Positions 36,728 to 45,571 of a stretch of DNA of 64,000 nt are shown here, one piece after another. The stretch is taken from NCBI RefSeq assembly GCF_037992945.1, contig NZ_CP150304.1, positions 166,001 to 230,000 on the forward strand, in the 5' to 3' direction. The translations under genes were made by a program, and so were the position numbers. The DNA comes from Peribacillus sp. FSL E2-0218 (GTDB lineage Bacteria; Bacillota; Bacilli; Bacillales; DSM-1321). Each line of letters opens with the position of its first letter. Positions within the stretch are counted from its first letter, which is position 1. Under the pieces are notes generated by a model. The model searched no databases. It was not told the DNA's origin and was given only the letters and a program-made list of their open reading frames with translations.

Positions 36728-38014
36728 ATGGCTGATTTATCTATAAATCTTGCAGGTATTAAATCACCCAATCCTTTTTGGCTTGCTTCGGCACCGCCCA
36801 CCAATTCAGGGTATCAAGTCCAGCGGGCATTCGAGGCTGGATGGGGAGGCGCCGTTTGGAAAACGTTGGGCGATCCCATCCTGAACGTCTCATCACGCTT
36901 TGCGGCGGTTAGTTTTAATGGACAGAGAGTTGCCGGTTTCAACAACATTGAATTAATTACCGATCGTCCCCTTGAAGTGAATTTGAAAGAAATATATGAA
37001 ACGAAAAAGAGGTTCCCCGATCATGCAATCATCGCCTCGGTCATGGTGGAGCCGCAACAGGAAAAATGGCATGAGATCATCAAGCGCATAGAAGATGTAG
37101 GGGTTGATGGATACGAGTTGAACTTTGGCTGCCCCCATGGTATGGCTGAACGGGGGATGGGAGCTGCTTCAGGACAGGTTCCTGAACTTGTGGAAAAGCA
37201 AACCTATTGGGCAAAGGAAGCTGCATCGAAACCTGTCATCGTCAAGCTTACGCCGAATATAACCGATATTACGGTCACTGCAGAAGCGGCAGTTCGCGGG
37301 GGAGCGGATGCAATCAGCATGATCAACACAATCAATTCTTTGGCAGGTGTGGATATCCATTCGTGGAATACGATTCCTCATGTTGGCGGTAAGGGAGCAC
37401 ATGGGGGGTATTGTGGTCCGGCGGTGAAGCCGATCGCCTTGAACATGGTGGCAGAGTGTGCAAGAAATCCAAGGATCGATCTTCCCATCTCCGGAATCGG
37501 GGGGATTTCCAATTGGCAGGATGCCGTGGAATTTTTATTGATGGGTTCGACGGGGGTGCAAATATGTACGGCTGCCATGCATCATGGTTTTAGGATAGTC
37601 GAGGACATGCTTGAAGGTTTGTCCAATTACCTCGATGAAAAAGGGATGGCCTCAGTGATGGATATTGTCGGTAGATCCGTACCGAGATATTCCGATTGGG
37701 GGAACTTGGATCTTAATTATAAGGTAGTGGCCCGCATCAATAATGATGTATGCATCAACTGCAATAAATGCCATATTGCGTGTGAAGACACCTCACACCA
37801 GTGTATAGATATGTTAAAGGACTCGGCAGGCAGCTCCTTCCTGAGGGTGCGTGAAGAAGATTGCGTAGGCTGTAATCTTTGCTCTATCGTATGTCCGGCC
37901 GATGGGGCAATCGATATGATCGAATTGACAAATGAATTACCGCCGATGACGTGGAATGAACGCCAAGCCTATCTTGGCGGCATTGAAAATGAAAGTGTTG
38001 ATTTCGCAAAATGA
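36728..38014 (+). CDS. preA: NAD-dependent dihydropyrimidine dehydrogenase, PreA subunit
   Basis: Catalytic FMN subunit that reduces uracil or thymine to the 5,6-dihydro form. 428 residues. The dihydroorotate-dehydrogenase-like barrel (residues 1-330) has SPNPFWLASAPPTNSG, GYELNFGCPHGMAERGMGAA (active Cys loop) and GIGGISNWQDAVEFLLMGST. Two 4Fe-4S clusters follow, INCNKCHIACEDTSHQC and CVGCNLCSIVCPADGAI. TTAGGAGG precedes ATG 36728. It is 26 bases after preT and overlaps the upstream extension of the hydantoinase frame. Confidence 0.95.
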   Translation: MADLSINLAGIKSPNPFWLASAPPTNSGYQVQRAFEAGWGGAVWKTLGDPILNVSSRFAAVSFNGQRVAGFNNIELITDRPLEVNLKEIYETKKRFPDHAIIASVMVEPQQEKWHEIIKRIEDVGVDGYELNFGCPHGMAERGMGAASGQVPELVEKQTYWAKEAASKPVIVKLTPNITDITVTAEAAVRGGADAISMINTINSLAGVDIHSWNTIPHVGGKGAHGGYCGPAVKPIALNMVAECARNPRIDLPISGIGGISNWQDAVEFLLMGSTGVQICTAAMHHGFRIVEDMLEGLSNYLDEKGMASVMDIVGRSVPRYSDWGNLDLNYKVVARINNDVCINCNKCHIACEDTSHQCIDMLKDSAGSSFLRVREEDCVGCNLCSIVCPADGAIDMIELTNELPPMTWNERQAYLGGIENESVDFAK

Positions 38015-38028
38015 TGGAGGGGAAGAAT

Positions 38029-39447
38029 ATGAAGAAAATCATAAAAAACGGAACGATTGTAACCGCTGCGGATACGTATCAAGCCGATATATTAATTGAA
38101 AATGAGAAGATTGCCATGATAGGCAAGGATTTGACCGCAGAGGGTGCCGAAATCATTGATGCTAAAGGCGCCTATATTTTTCCGGGAGGCATTGACCCGC
38201 ATACCCATCTAGATATGCCGTTTGGCGGGACGACCACAAAGGATGATTATGAAACAGGTACGATTGCTGCCGCCTATGGAGGCACGACGACGATCATAGA
38301 CTTTTGCTTGACCGAAAAAGGGGCACCATTAAAGGAAGCGATTGGTACATGGCACAAAAAGGCAAATGGAAAGGCCGCGATAGATTATGGGTTCCATCTA
38401 ATGATCAGCGAGATCAATGATGAGGTTCTTGCGGAATTGCCGGGCATCATCGCGGATGAAGGGATTTCCTCGTTCAAGGTCTTCATGGCGTACAAGAATG
38501 TTTTTCAAGCCGATGATGCCACGCTATACCGCACTTTGCTGCAGGCGAAAGAGCTTGGTGCGCTTGTCATGGTTCATGCTGAAAATGGCGATGTCATCGA
38601 TTATCTTACGAAGCAGGCGCTTGAAAAAGGAAACACAGATCCGATCTACCATGCGCTAACAAGGCCTCCCGAGCTTGAGGGGGAAGCTACTGGACGGGCC
38701 GCAAAATTGACGGAGATGGCGAACGCGCAGCTCTATGTCGTTCATGTCACTTGTGCAGATGCGGTAGAAAAGATTACCGAGGCAAGAAATAAAGGGGTTG
38801 ATATTTGGGGCGAGACTTGTCCGCAATACTTGGTTTTGGACCAGTCTTATCTTGAAAAGCCCCATTTCGAGGGATCAAAATATGTGTGGTCACCACCGTT
38901 AAGGGAGAAGAAGAATCAGGAAGTGCTATGGAATGCCTTGAAAATGGGTCAGCTGCAAACGGTAGGTTCCGATCAATGCTCCTTCGATTTCAAAGGTCAG
39001 AAGGATTTAGGAAGAGATGATTTTACGAAAATACCGAATGGCGGCCCCACGATTGAAGACCGCATGAGCATCGTTTTTTCCGAAGGGGTCAAGAAAGGGC
39101 GCATCACCTTGAATCAATTCGTCGACGTGACTTCTACACGTGCGGCCAAGCTTTTTGGATTATACCCGAAAAAGGGGACGATCGCTGTAGGGTCGGATGC
39201 CGATATCGTCATTTTTGATCCGGAGGCGGAAAGGACGCTATCCGTCGATACACATCATATGGCGGTGGATTATAATGCCTTTGAAGGCATGGAGATTACT
39301 GGAGAACCGGTATCGGTCCTTTCCAGAGGGGAATTTGTGATTAAAAATAAACAGTTTGTAGGTGAGGCAGGAAAAGGGCAATTCCTGAAAAGGGCAAAAT
39401 ACAATGCGGATTTGAAGTCCGCTTCAGGAAAAAAGCTGCCGGTTTGA
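38029..39447 (+). CDS. hydA: Dihydropyrimidinase / D-hydantoinase
   Basis: Opens the ring of dihydrouracil or 5-substituted hydantoins to N-carbamoyl products. 472 residues of the metal-dependent amidohydrolase family. Visible motifs: GGIDPHTHLDMPFGG with the first metal His pair, SSFKVFMAYKN with the carboxylated Lys, MVHAENGD, YVVHVTCADAVEK, and VGSDQCSF with the last metal Asp. GGAGGGGAAGA precedes ATG 38029. It is translationally close to preA. The next enzyme, beta-ureidopropionase or carbamoylase, is not in this cluster. Confidence 0.94.
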   Translation: MKKIIKNGTIVTAADTYQADILIENEKIAMIGKDLTAEGAEIIDAKGAYIFPGGIDPHTHLDMPFGGTTTKDDYETGTIAAAYGGTTTIIDFCLTEKGAPLKEAIGTWHKKANGKAAIDYGFHLMISEINDEVLAELPGIIADEGISSFKVFMAYKNVFQADDATLYRTLLQAKELGALVMVHAENGDVIDYLTKQALEKGNTDPIYHALTRPPELEGEATGRAAKLTEMANAQLYVVHVTCADAVEKITEARNKGVDIWGETCPQYLVLDQSYLEKPHFEGSKYVWSPPLREKKNQEVLWNALKMGQLQTVGSDQCSFDFKGQKDLGRDDFTKIPNGGPTIEDRMSIVFSEGVKKGRITLNQFVDVTSTRAAKLFGLYPKKGTIAVGSDADIVIFDPEAERTLSVDTHHMAVDYNAFEGMEITGEPVSVLSRGEFVIKNKQFVGEAGKGQFLKRAKYNADLKSASGKKLPV

Positions 39448-39491
39448 AGCTTCGGTAAAATGAAGGCAAATGGATAGAGGGGGATTTTTCC

Positions 39492-40970
39492 ATGAGTGTG
39501 AAGAAAGATTATCTAAAGTCTCCCGATTTGCTGCCCATACCTCATAATGAGAAAAACATAAGTGCAGCCGGATTTGGGTTCATTTGGGTGGGGATGGCAG
39601 TGGTGTTGGCTGCCTTCGCGATTGGCGGGAACGGCGTCCAAAGTTTATCCCTGGGCTGGGTCGTGCTTGCAACGGTCATCGCCTGTGTGGTTCTCGGTTT
39701 TTTGATGACAATGACAGGAGATATTGGAGTGGAGCATGGCATATCCTTCCCAGTCTACATGAGGGCTCCTTTCGGAACGATCGGCACCCACATTCCCGCG
39801 GTTGTGCGTGGGTTTGTCGCTTCATGCTGGTTTGGCCTTAACACCTACTTTGGGGCGACTGCAATGAATGCCATCTTTGCAACCCTCTTTGATTTCGATA
39901 ATTGGTTCATCTGCTTCCTCATTTTTGCCGTTTTACAATTGGTGAACACGGCGATGGGAATCAAGTCGATCGAACGGTTTGCCGACTTGGCAGCGCCCGT
40001 TATCATTTTGATTTCCGGCTGGATGTATTTCACCCTTTCCGATCAAGCTATAGCCCAAGGCAGGGAAGTATGGACCTGGATCGAAAGCCCGGTAAGCGGC
40101 GGGGCCGCGGGGACAGCATTCATGGTCGTCATCATGGCAAATATGGGTTTTTGGGGGACGTTGACGGCTGATATGCCTACACTCTCCCGTTTTATAAAGG
40201 CACCGAAAAATGAAAAAAACTGGTTCAAGCGCAATAAAGGGCAAATCATTGGGAATATTATCACCTATCCCATCACTCAAACGTTCATGGTCATCATCGG
40301 AGCTGTTTCTTATATGGCCGTTTCCAATTATGACCCTGTAGTTGCCATACAGGGATCGGCAAGCGGAATGGCACTCGGGGTCCTCTTGATCATGATCGTT
40401 TTTGCACAATGGTCGACGAATACGACAGCCAATGTCATTCCCGCAGCTACCATTTTTTCCAATGTCATGGGTCCGAGGATGCCATTTTGGGCTGGGGTCG
40501 TTGTAGCGGGGGGCATCGGGATAGTGGTTCAGCCATGGAGCCTGTTCGGTATCATAATAGAAGTTTTATTGATCATTGGCGGAATCCTGGCGTCCATTGT
40601 CGGTATACTCGTAGCTGATTATTATTTACTCCGCAAAAGGCGGGTTCATGTAGAAGATCTCTATGAAGCTGATGGTCAATATAGATACTTAAATGGAGTG
40701 AATTGGGCAGGAATCATTTCTTGGGTGATTGGTGGAATCGGTGCCACGATTTTTGCGAATTACTCCTTTATCATCGGTTTTGTCCTTGGCGGTGCAAGCT
40801 ATTATGTATTGGCTAAGTTTTGGTGGTTCAACAAATATGAACAAGCTGAAATCATTGATCCCAGTGATGAGAAATATTTGGGCCTATCAGTGGGAAGGGA
40901 TTGGAAAATAGATTTAGAATCTGAAGATGACATGGTCATTACGGCTGCAACTGGCGGGGAAAACGTATAA
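39492..40970 (+). CDS. NCS1-family permease (hydantoin/pyrimidine/allantoin type)
   Basis: 492 residues with about twelve membrane helices. It starts with a hydrophilic segment (SPDLLPIPHNEKNISAAGFG) typical of NCS1 carriers. The substrate-binding helix segments SFPVYMRAPFGTIGTHIPAVVRG and MANMGFWGTLTADMPTLSRF are present, and the latter resembles the cation-site region of Mhp1. It lies between the hydantoinase and a small unknown gene in one transcript. The substrate is therefore probably uracil, thymine, dihydropyrimidine or a hydantoin, and the sequence alone does not decide. Confidence 0.9.
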   Translation: MSVKKDYLKSPDLLPIPHNEKNISAAGFGFIWVGMAVVLAAFAIGGNGVQSLSLGWVVLATVIACVVLGFLMTMTGDIGVEHGISFPVYMRAPFGTIGTHIPAVVRGFVASCWFGLNTYFGATAMNAIFATLFDFDNWFICFLIFAVLQLVNTAMGIKSIERFADLAAPVIILISGWMYFTLSDQAIAQGREVWTWIESPVSGGAAGTAFMVVIMANMGFWGTLTADMPTLSRFIKAPKNEKNWFKRNKGQIIGNIITYPITQTFMVIIGAVSYMAVSNYDPVVAIQGSASGMALGVLLIMIVFAQWSTNTTANVIPAATIFSNVMGPRMPFWAGVVVAGGIGIVVQPWSLFGIIIEVLLIIGGILASIVGILVADYYLLRKRRVHVEDLYEADGQYRYLNGVNWAGIISWVIGGIGATIFANYSFIIGFVLGGASYYVLAKFWWFNKYEQAEIIDPSDEKYLGLSVGRDWKIDLESEDDMVITAATGGENV

Positions 40971-40987
40971 AAAAAGGGGGAGTGCAA

Positions 40988-41203
40988 ATGTCCGAATATC
41001 AAGAGTATCGCCTGGAAAGGGAGCAAATCGATTTCTTGCTTGAAAGAGGATATCGAATCACCCGGGTTTCGGAAAATTTAAGTGGTGCGTTTCTCGATTT
41101 TGAATTGATCGAGGGGACGAAACAGGAATGGAAGCAGTTGAATATCAAAACCCCTGAAGGAAGAAAATACTTCTCTACATTGCTTTTCAGGAAGTTGAAT
41201 TGA
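40988..41203 (+). CDS. Small conserved-looking protein of unknown function in pyrimidine cluster
   Basis: 71 residues from ATG 40988 (AAAGGGGGAG upstream). A soluble, charged protein with EREQIDFLLERGYRITRVSENLSGAFLDFELIEG and a C-terminal LNIKTPEGRKYFSTLLFRKLN. It has no cysteine or membrane segment. Codon use matches the neighbours, the ribosome site is strong, and it sits 17 bases after the permease stop, so it is real. I do not recognise a family. A role linked to the permease or hydantoinase is only inferred. Confidence 0.75.
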   Translation: MSEYQEYRLEREQIDFLLERGYRITRVSENLSGAFLDFELIEGTKQEWKQLNIKTPEGRKYFSTLLFRKLN

Positions 41204-41224
41204 ACATGAAATAGTTTTCTGGCC

Positions 41225-41257
41225 TGGGCCTATTCCTTGATGAATGGGTCCTTTTTC
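41225..41257 (+). terminator. Terminator after the pyrimidine catabolic genes
   Basis: GGGCCTATTC pairs with GAATGGGTCC (two G-T pairs), followed by TTTTT. It separates the catabolic operon from the pucR-type gene. Confidence 0.82.
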
Positions 41258-41429
41258 TTGTCCCGTTCATTTTTTAAGATTTAAAGGATAGGAAAGCAGA
41301 AGGAGATGGAAAAGGCAAAACTTTTGTAGAATTTTGACGTTAGATTTTCTGACAAGTACTGGAGATTTGAAGAACGTCCGTTTATAATAGGTTTTAAAGC
41401 AGTTTTATAAAAGGAAAGGATGTGAATGG

Positions 41430-43064
41430 ATGAATACGTCGATTACGATCGAGGAAATTCTTATGCGAAAGTATTTCAACCTGACCGATATAATTGCTGG
41501 AAGCAGTGGAATAAAGCGTCAAGTGAAGTGGGTCCACTGTATGGAAGTCACCCAAATCAGCCATTTGTTAAATGGAAACGAATTGATTCTGACCACCGGC
41601 TTGGGTTGGAAAAAATGCGATGACACCTTTCTTTCCTATTTAAAGCAATTGATTCAATGCAACGCTGCCGGACTTTGTATAGAAATGGGCTCCAACATGC
41701 TGACAGTGCCGCAAAGCGCCATCGATCTTGCAAATGAACACCAATTCCCTATCATCCTATTTCATGAAGAAGTGCCTTTTGTGAAAATCACACAGGATAT
41801 CCACACCTTAATCATCAATAAACAATACCAGATGATCTCCAACTTAGAAAACTACTCCCAGCAGTTAAATAAAAATCTCCTCGAAATGGACCATTATGAA
41901 CAAATTCTTAAATTTCTCCATAGTTATTTGAATGTACAGGTCATTCTGATCTTTAATGAAAATGACATAGCGACCATTCCAAGAACCAAGAAAGAATTAA
42001 CCTATCAAATGATAGCGGACGATTATGATGAAAAAACGAAACTGAAAAAAACGATGCTTAAACAGGCGATTCAAGTGCTCGGTGAGAATTATGCGGAACT
42101 GTACATATATAGTGATGATAGAGAGCTGACGGACTTTGATTCGCTTATTTTGGATAGGACGGCTACAGCGCTGGCACAGCATCTATTAAGGGAATTATAT
42201 ATAGAAGAGAAGAAAATGTCGGAAGAGAGTAAATGGCTGACCGACTGGATCGAAGGGGAGATTGGCGATGAAGCGATCCGGGAGAGGCTTTCCTATATCG
42301 ATCCGAAGATGCAGCTAGGTGGCGGAATGGTTTGCATTTGCAAACAGCATTCGAGGAACAATAAAAGTGTTGCCAAATTGGATGGAACCTATCTGAAGAT
42401 CATGTTTCGGACAGTTTTTGAACAGTATGGCTTTCAGATTTTTTCCATGGAAATCCACCAGCATCTTGTATTCATATTAGGGGATAATCGCTCATCTGAA
42501 GATTGGAAATCGAGGGTGACAAGTGCTGTGGATCGCATGCTGAAAATGGATGTGGGCAGCCGTAACCGCATGGGTCAGCTTTCGATAGGTTTTGGAAAGC
42601 ATGTACAAAGATTAAGTGAGATTTATAAAAGCTATGAAACGGCACGCGAAACCCTGCTGCTTCAGGATAGTTTACCAGAGGAGAGCAGGAGCATTTTTTA
42701 TCAGGATTTACATATGCACCGCATGATATCACTCTTGAATAAGCATGGAAACCTGGAGGAGACGGTGCACGAGTTTTTAGGTCCTGTCATTGAATATGAC
42801 AAGCAAAACAATGGAGAGTTAATGCCTACCCTGAAGACTTATCTGGCATGTAACGGATCTAAACAGGAAACTTCCAAACAACTATTCATTGTCAGGCAAA
42901 CACTATATCATAGGCTCGAGAAGCTAGAGAAACTGCTAGGATCCGATTTCATGCGATCGGATAAGCGTCTTGGCCTGGAATTCATGATTTTTGCATTGGA
43001 TTTCCTTCAGTACAGCAGCAGGGACGTCACTGGGAATTATGTGAATAAATATATGGGGAAGTGA
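41430..43064 (+). CDS. PucR-family transcriptional regulator
   Basis: 544 residues. The N-terminal PucR domain (about 10-130) has MEVTQISHLLNGNELILTTG and LCIEMGSNMLTVPQSAIDLA. A central GGDEF-like degenerate domain spans about 290-400. The C-terminal helix-turn-helix is LKTYLACNGSKQETSKQLFIVRQTLYHRLEK-type (near 465-500). AAAGGATG precedes ATG 41430. PucR proteins act on purine or pyrimidine catabolism genes. Its position right after the preT-preA-hydA-permease operon makes those genes the likely target. Confidence 0.92.
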   Translation: MNTSITIEEILMRKYFNLTDIIAGSSGIKRQVKWVHCMEVTQISHLLNGNELILTTGLGWKKCDDTFLSYLKQLIQCNAAGLCIEMGSNMLTVPQSAIDLANEHQFPIILFHEEVPFVKITQDIHTLIINKQYQMISNLENYSQQLNKNLLEMDHYEQILKFLHSYLNVQVILIFNENDIATIPRTKKELTYQMIADDYDEKTKLKKTMLKQAIQVLGENYAELYIYSDDRELTDFDSLILDRTATALAQHLLRELYIEEKKMSEESKWLTDWIEGEIGDEAIRERLSYIDPKMQLGGGMVCICKQHSRNNKSVAKLDGTYLKIMFRTVFEQYGFQIFSMEIHQHLVFILGDNRSSEDWKSRVTSAVDRMLKMDVGSRNRMGQLSIGFGKHVQRLSEIYKSYETARETLLLQDSLPEESRSIFYQDLHMHRMISLLNKHGNLEETVHEFLGPVIEYDKQNNGELMPTLKTYLACNGSKQETSKQLFIVRQTLYHRLEKLEKLLGSDFMRSDKRLGLEFMIFALDFLQYSSRDVTGNYVNKYMGK

Positions 43065-43076
43065 ATTAAACTTGAA

Positions 43077-43102
43077 GGGTGTCCAAGGGACATCCTTTTT
43101 GG
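43077..43102 (+). terminator. Terminator after the PucR gene
   Basis: GGGTGTCC pairs with GGACATCC around AAG, followed by TTTTT. Confidence 0.85.
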
Positions 43103-43149
43103 CATGGTAAATGAAATGGGAGCTCATATACTGATGAATGGAGGGGGAA

Positions 43150-43197
43150 ATGCTGACATCATAATAGGGGATATGGCAATGGGATGTCAGCATCCTT
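43150..43197. terminator. Second hairpin between convergent genes
   Basis: TGCTGACATC pairs perfectly with GATGTCAGCA around a 22-base loop. CCTTTTT follows on the plus strand. On the minus strand it directly follows the last yhfH-like gene and may end that transcript too. Confidence 0.75.
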
Positions 43198-43199
43198 TT

Positions 43200-43343
43200 T
43201 CAATACTCATCTTTTTTGGATAGGCAATGATCACATTCCAAGAGGTACGATTCAGCTTGCTCGGTGATGGTGGTTCCGCACTCCGTACATTGTTTTGGCG
43301 GCAGGTTCCTGAAAAACTCCATAGGGTTTTTAGTTTGCATCAT
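43200..43343 (-). CDS. YhfH-like mini zinc-ribbon protein, copy 1
   Basis: 47 residues on the minus strand. It starts MMQTKNPMEFFRNLPPKQ, then has CTECGTTI and a second knuckle ECDHCLSKKDEY. Two CxxC pairs suggest one zinc. It resembles B. subtilis YhfH as I recall it, a tiny protein of unknown role. GAGGAGGAATC precedes the ATG. It is the last of four tandem genes, and its C-terminus (KKDEY) differs from the KRED of the other three. Too short for ordinary gene callers, but conserved frames in all copies support it. Confidence 0.85.
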   Translation of the reverse strand: MMQTKNPMEFFRNLPPKQCTECGTTITEQAESYLLECDHCLSKKDEY

Positions 43344-43367
43344 GATTCCTCCTCATATTTCGGTCGA

Positions 43368-43508
43368 TTAGTCTTCGCGTTTGGAAAGGCAATGATCACA
43401 TTCCAAGAGATACGATTCAGCTTGCTCGGTGATGGTGGTTCCGCACTCCGTACATTGTTTAGGCGGCAGGTTCCTGAAAAATTCCATAGGGTTTTTAGTT
43501 TGCACCAT
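43368..43508 (-). CDS. YhfH-like mini zinc-ribbon protein, copy 2
   Basis: 46 residues, beginning MVQTKNPMEFFRNLPPKQ and ending ECDHCLSKRED, otherwise almost identical to copies 1 and 3. Differences such as GTG for the second codon change are single-base. It has the same GAGGAGGAATC ribosome site. The start codons of copies 1, 2 and 3 are 165 bases apart, showing tandem duplication of gene plus spacer. Confidence 0.85.
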   Translation of the reverse strand: MVQTKNPMEFFRNLPPKQCTECGTTITEQAESYLLECDHCLSKRED

Positions 43509-43532
43509 GATTCCTCCTCATATTTCGGTCGA

Positions 43533-43673
43533 TTAGTCTTCGCGTTTGGAAAGGCAATGATCACATTCCAAGAGATACGATTCAGCTTGCTCGGTGATGG
43601 TGGTTCCGCACTCCGTACATTGTTTAGGTGGCAGGCTCCTGAAAAACTCCATAGGGTTTTTAGTTTGCATCAT
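43533..43673 (-). CDS. YhfH-like mini zinc-ribbon protein, copy 3
   Basis: 46 residues, MMQTKNPMEFFRSLPPKQ start with CTECG and ECDHC knuckles and KRED end. One residue (Ser for Asn near 13) separates it from copy 1 in the N-terminal half. The ribosome site is identical. It is downstream of copy 4 by 24 bases and probably shares its transcript. Confidence 0.85.
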   Translation of the reverse strand: MMQTKNPMEFFRSLPPKQCTECGTTITEQAESYLLECDHCLSKRED

Positions 43674-43697
43674 GATTCCTCCTCATATTTCGATCGA

Positions 43698-43832
43698 TTA
43701 GTCTTCGCGTTTGGAAAGGCAGCGATCGCATTCCAATAGATAGGAATTTGAATGGTCGACATGTGCTTCACCACATTCGGGGCAATGTGTAACGGAATCG
43801 ATCGTCAATGAATTTGTTTGGTTTGCTTGCAT
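43698..43832 (-). CDS. YhfH-like mini zinc-ribbon protein, divergent copy 4
   Basis: 44 residues, MQANQTNSLTIDSVTHCPEC start, then GEAHVDHSNSYLLECDRCLSKRED. The two CxxC knuckles and the C-terminal CLSKRED match copies 2 and 3, but the N-terminal half is unrelated in detail (no PMEFFRNLPPK). This is therefore an older duplicate and the first gene of the set. AAGGAGG precedes ATG 43832 with 8-base spacing. Its promoter must lie in the AT-rich stretch 43850-43900, where I see no convincing -35/-10 pair. No gene is supported between here and 44296. Confidence 0.83.
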   Translation of the reverse strand: MQANQTNSLTIDSVTHCPECGEAHVDHSNSYLLECDRCLSKRED

Positions 43833-44296
43833 GTCATGATCCTCCTTATAGTACAGTTTAAGTTGTTTGTTTGTTGTTATAATACAGTATATACCCGAAT
43901 TTGGAAAATGTATAGGTATTTTACAGAAAATTTCAAATTTATTTTGCGAAAAGGTAAAAACCCTTTGATGACAAGGATTCACTGCACGATGTTTTCCTCG
44001 TTCTTCTTGACGGAGATCAAGAAATTACAAAAAAATAAATCTAATAAATGAAAAACCAATGCAGAAATGCTCGGAATCGAGACCATTTAACCGCCAGTAC
44101 TGTAACAGATGGTGCAAGTTAATCGAGAAGTTAAAGAAATGCTTCTTATAGGTGAATGTGACCGGCAGCAGGCTTGCTTTGGATGAAGGAGCTTCAAGGA
44201 GGAAAAAAATAGGCAATCAGAATATGGCCATTGTGGTTTTAGTAATTCAGTAAAGAGGTAACTTGCTAATAGAAGTGAATTAATGGGAGGTAGCTT

Positions 44297-45196
44297 ATGT
44301 CGAAAGTGATGATTATCATAAATCCATCTTCAGGTAAGGAAAAGGCAGGTAAGATTTTGCCGAATGCAGAAAAGGTGCTGGGGGAAATGTACGATCAGGT
44401 GACCGTTCTTAAAACGAAGGGAGAAGGAGATGCTACGGAATTTGCCAAGGAGGCATGTGCCAAAAGGTACGATGCTGTCATATCGATGGGCGGGGACGGA
44501 ACGGTGAATGAGATCGTGAATGGGCTGGCGGAACAGGAACATCGCCCGGCATTCGGGATCATCCCGCTTGGTACCGTTAATGATTTCGCTAGATCATTAG
44601 GTATCCCCCTGAATCCGGAAGCGGCGATAGACATCATTAAGGATAGGAAAATGAAAGAATCCGACATCGGGAAAATCAATGATCGTTACTTCATGAATGT
44701 TTTGGCGGTCGGTCCGATCGCCGAGGCTACCTATAATGTATCCGTTGAACAAAAAACCCGCCTCGGCTCCTTTGCTTATTTCATGGAAGGAGCAAAAGCC
44801 GTCATCAAGAAGAATCCATTTCCGTTAACGGTTGAACATGACCAAGGAAGATGGATCGGTGAGGCCCATTTATTAATCGCGACAATGACTAACTCTGTCG
44901 GCGGCTTCGAGCGGCTTGCACCAGACGCGGAAGTGAATGATGGAAAGCTGCACACCTTCATCATTAAAGACTTGTCTCTCCCCCTTCTCCTCAAGATCAT
45001 CCCTAGTTTAATAAAGGGCGAGATCAAGGAACATGATGAAGTAGAATATATTCAAACATCCAAGCTCCACTTATCCACTCCCGAGGACATTAAAGTCAAC
45101 ATTGATGGAGATGAAGGCTTCCTCCTTCCTGTCCAGGCAACTGTATTGCATAAACATCTTCGTCTGCTTGTCCCGGATACGGCATCAGCTGAATGA
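44297..45196 (+). CDS. Diacylglycerol kinase-family lipid kinase
   Basis: 299 residues of the DagK/YegS/BmrU type. IIINPSSGKEKAGK is at the N-terminus. The nucleotide loop VISMGGDGTVNEIVNGL is near 61-77, followed by FGIIPLGTVNDFARSLGIP. The C-terminal beta domain has NDGKLHTFIIKDLS and VNIDGDEGFLLPVQ. It phosphorylates a lipid alcohol at the membrane, and the exact lipid is unknown. DgkB itself is more usual next to gatB, so this is more likely a BmrU-like paralogue. GGGAGGTAG precedes the ATG. Monocistronic. Confidence 0.9.
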   Translation: MSKVMIIINPSSGKEKAGKILPNAEKVLGEMYDQVTVLKTKGEGDATEFAKEACAKRYDAVISMGGDGTVNEIVNGLAEQEHRPAFGIIPLGTVNDFARSLGIPLNPEAAIDIIKDRKMKESDIGKINDRYFMNVLAVGPIAEATYNVSVEQKTRLGSFAYFMEGAKAVIKKNPFPLTVEHDQGRWIGEAHLLIATMTNSVGGFERLAPDAEVNDGKLHTFIIKDLSLPLLLKIIPSLIKGEIKEHDEVEYIQTSKLHLSTPEDIKVNIDGDEGFLLPVQATVLHKHLRLLVPDTASAE

Positions 45197-45254
45197 GGAA
45201 ATGTGTACCCGCCTGGAATCCTGGATATGTATCACACGAATCATGAATGTTGGA

Positions 45255-45294
45255 AAAGCTGCTCGGGCCGATGCTGCCCGCTCAGCTTTTTTCG
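45255..45294 (+). terminator. Terminator after the lipid kinase gene
   Basis: AAAGCTG-CTCGGG pairs with CCCG-CTCAGCTTT imperfectly, followed by TTTTTT. The following 250 bases to the antiporter gene hold no gene that I can support. Confidence 0.75.
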
Positions 45295-45571
45295 GCTTAT
45301 ACCGATAATACTTCGTCCACCGCCGGCAATAATTCGACCTGTGTCCAATTTAATTCGTCTCGATCACGCTATGAGCGGGACAAAAAAGCGAGATTAAGCT
45401 GTTGGGCAGGACGTCATTTCCCTGACTTCGATGACGGTTGATTAGACGGGGGAAATGGCATCTTTATTCCGGGCGATTCTAGGCAAGAATAGTAATTGCA
45501 TGAATGAATCGCTCTAAATATGTTACGCTTATAGTTATGAAAATAGATGAGAGAGGATGTTAGATGTTTGT

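Larger units (their letters stand above)
43200..43697. repeat. 165-bp tandem repeat, three copies
   Basis: Three units of 165 bases cover the coding and spacer sequence of yhfH-like copies 1-3. They are aligned by the start codons at 43343, 43508 and 43673 and differ at only a few bases. A chance plus-strand frame of 170 codons crosses them because 165 is divisible by 3. Confidence 0.92.

Noticed and set aside
43227..43739. A 170-codon plus-strand frame with a repeated 55-residue unit
   Set aside because: It is antisense to the yhfH-like genes and stays open only because the repeat period (165) is a multiple of three. There is no ribosome site.
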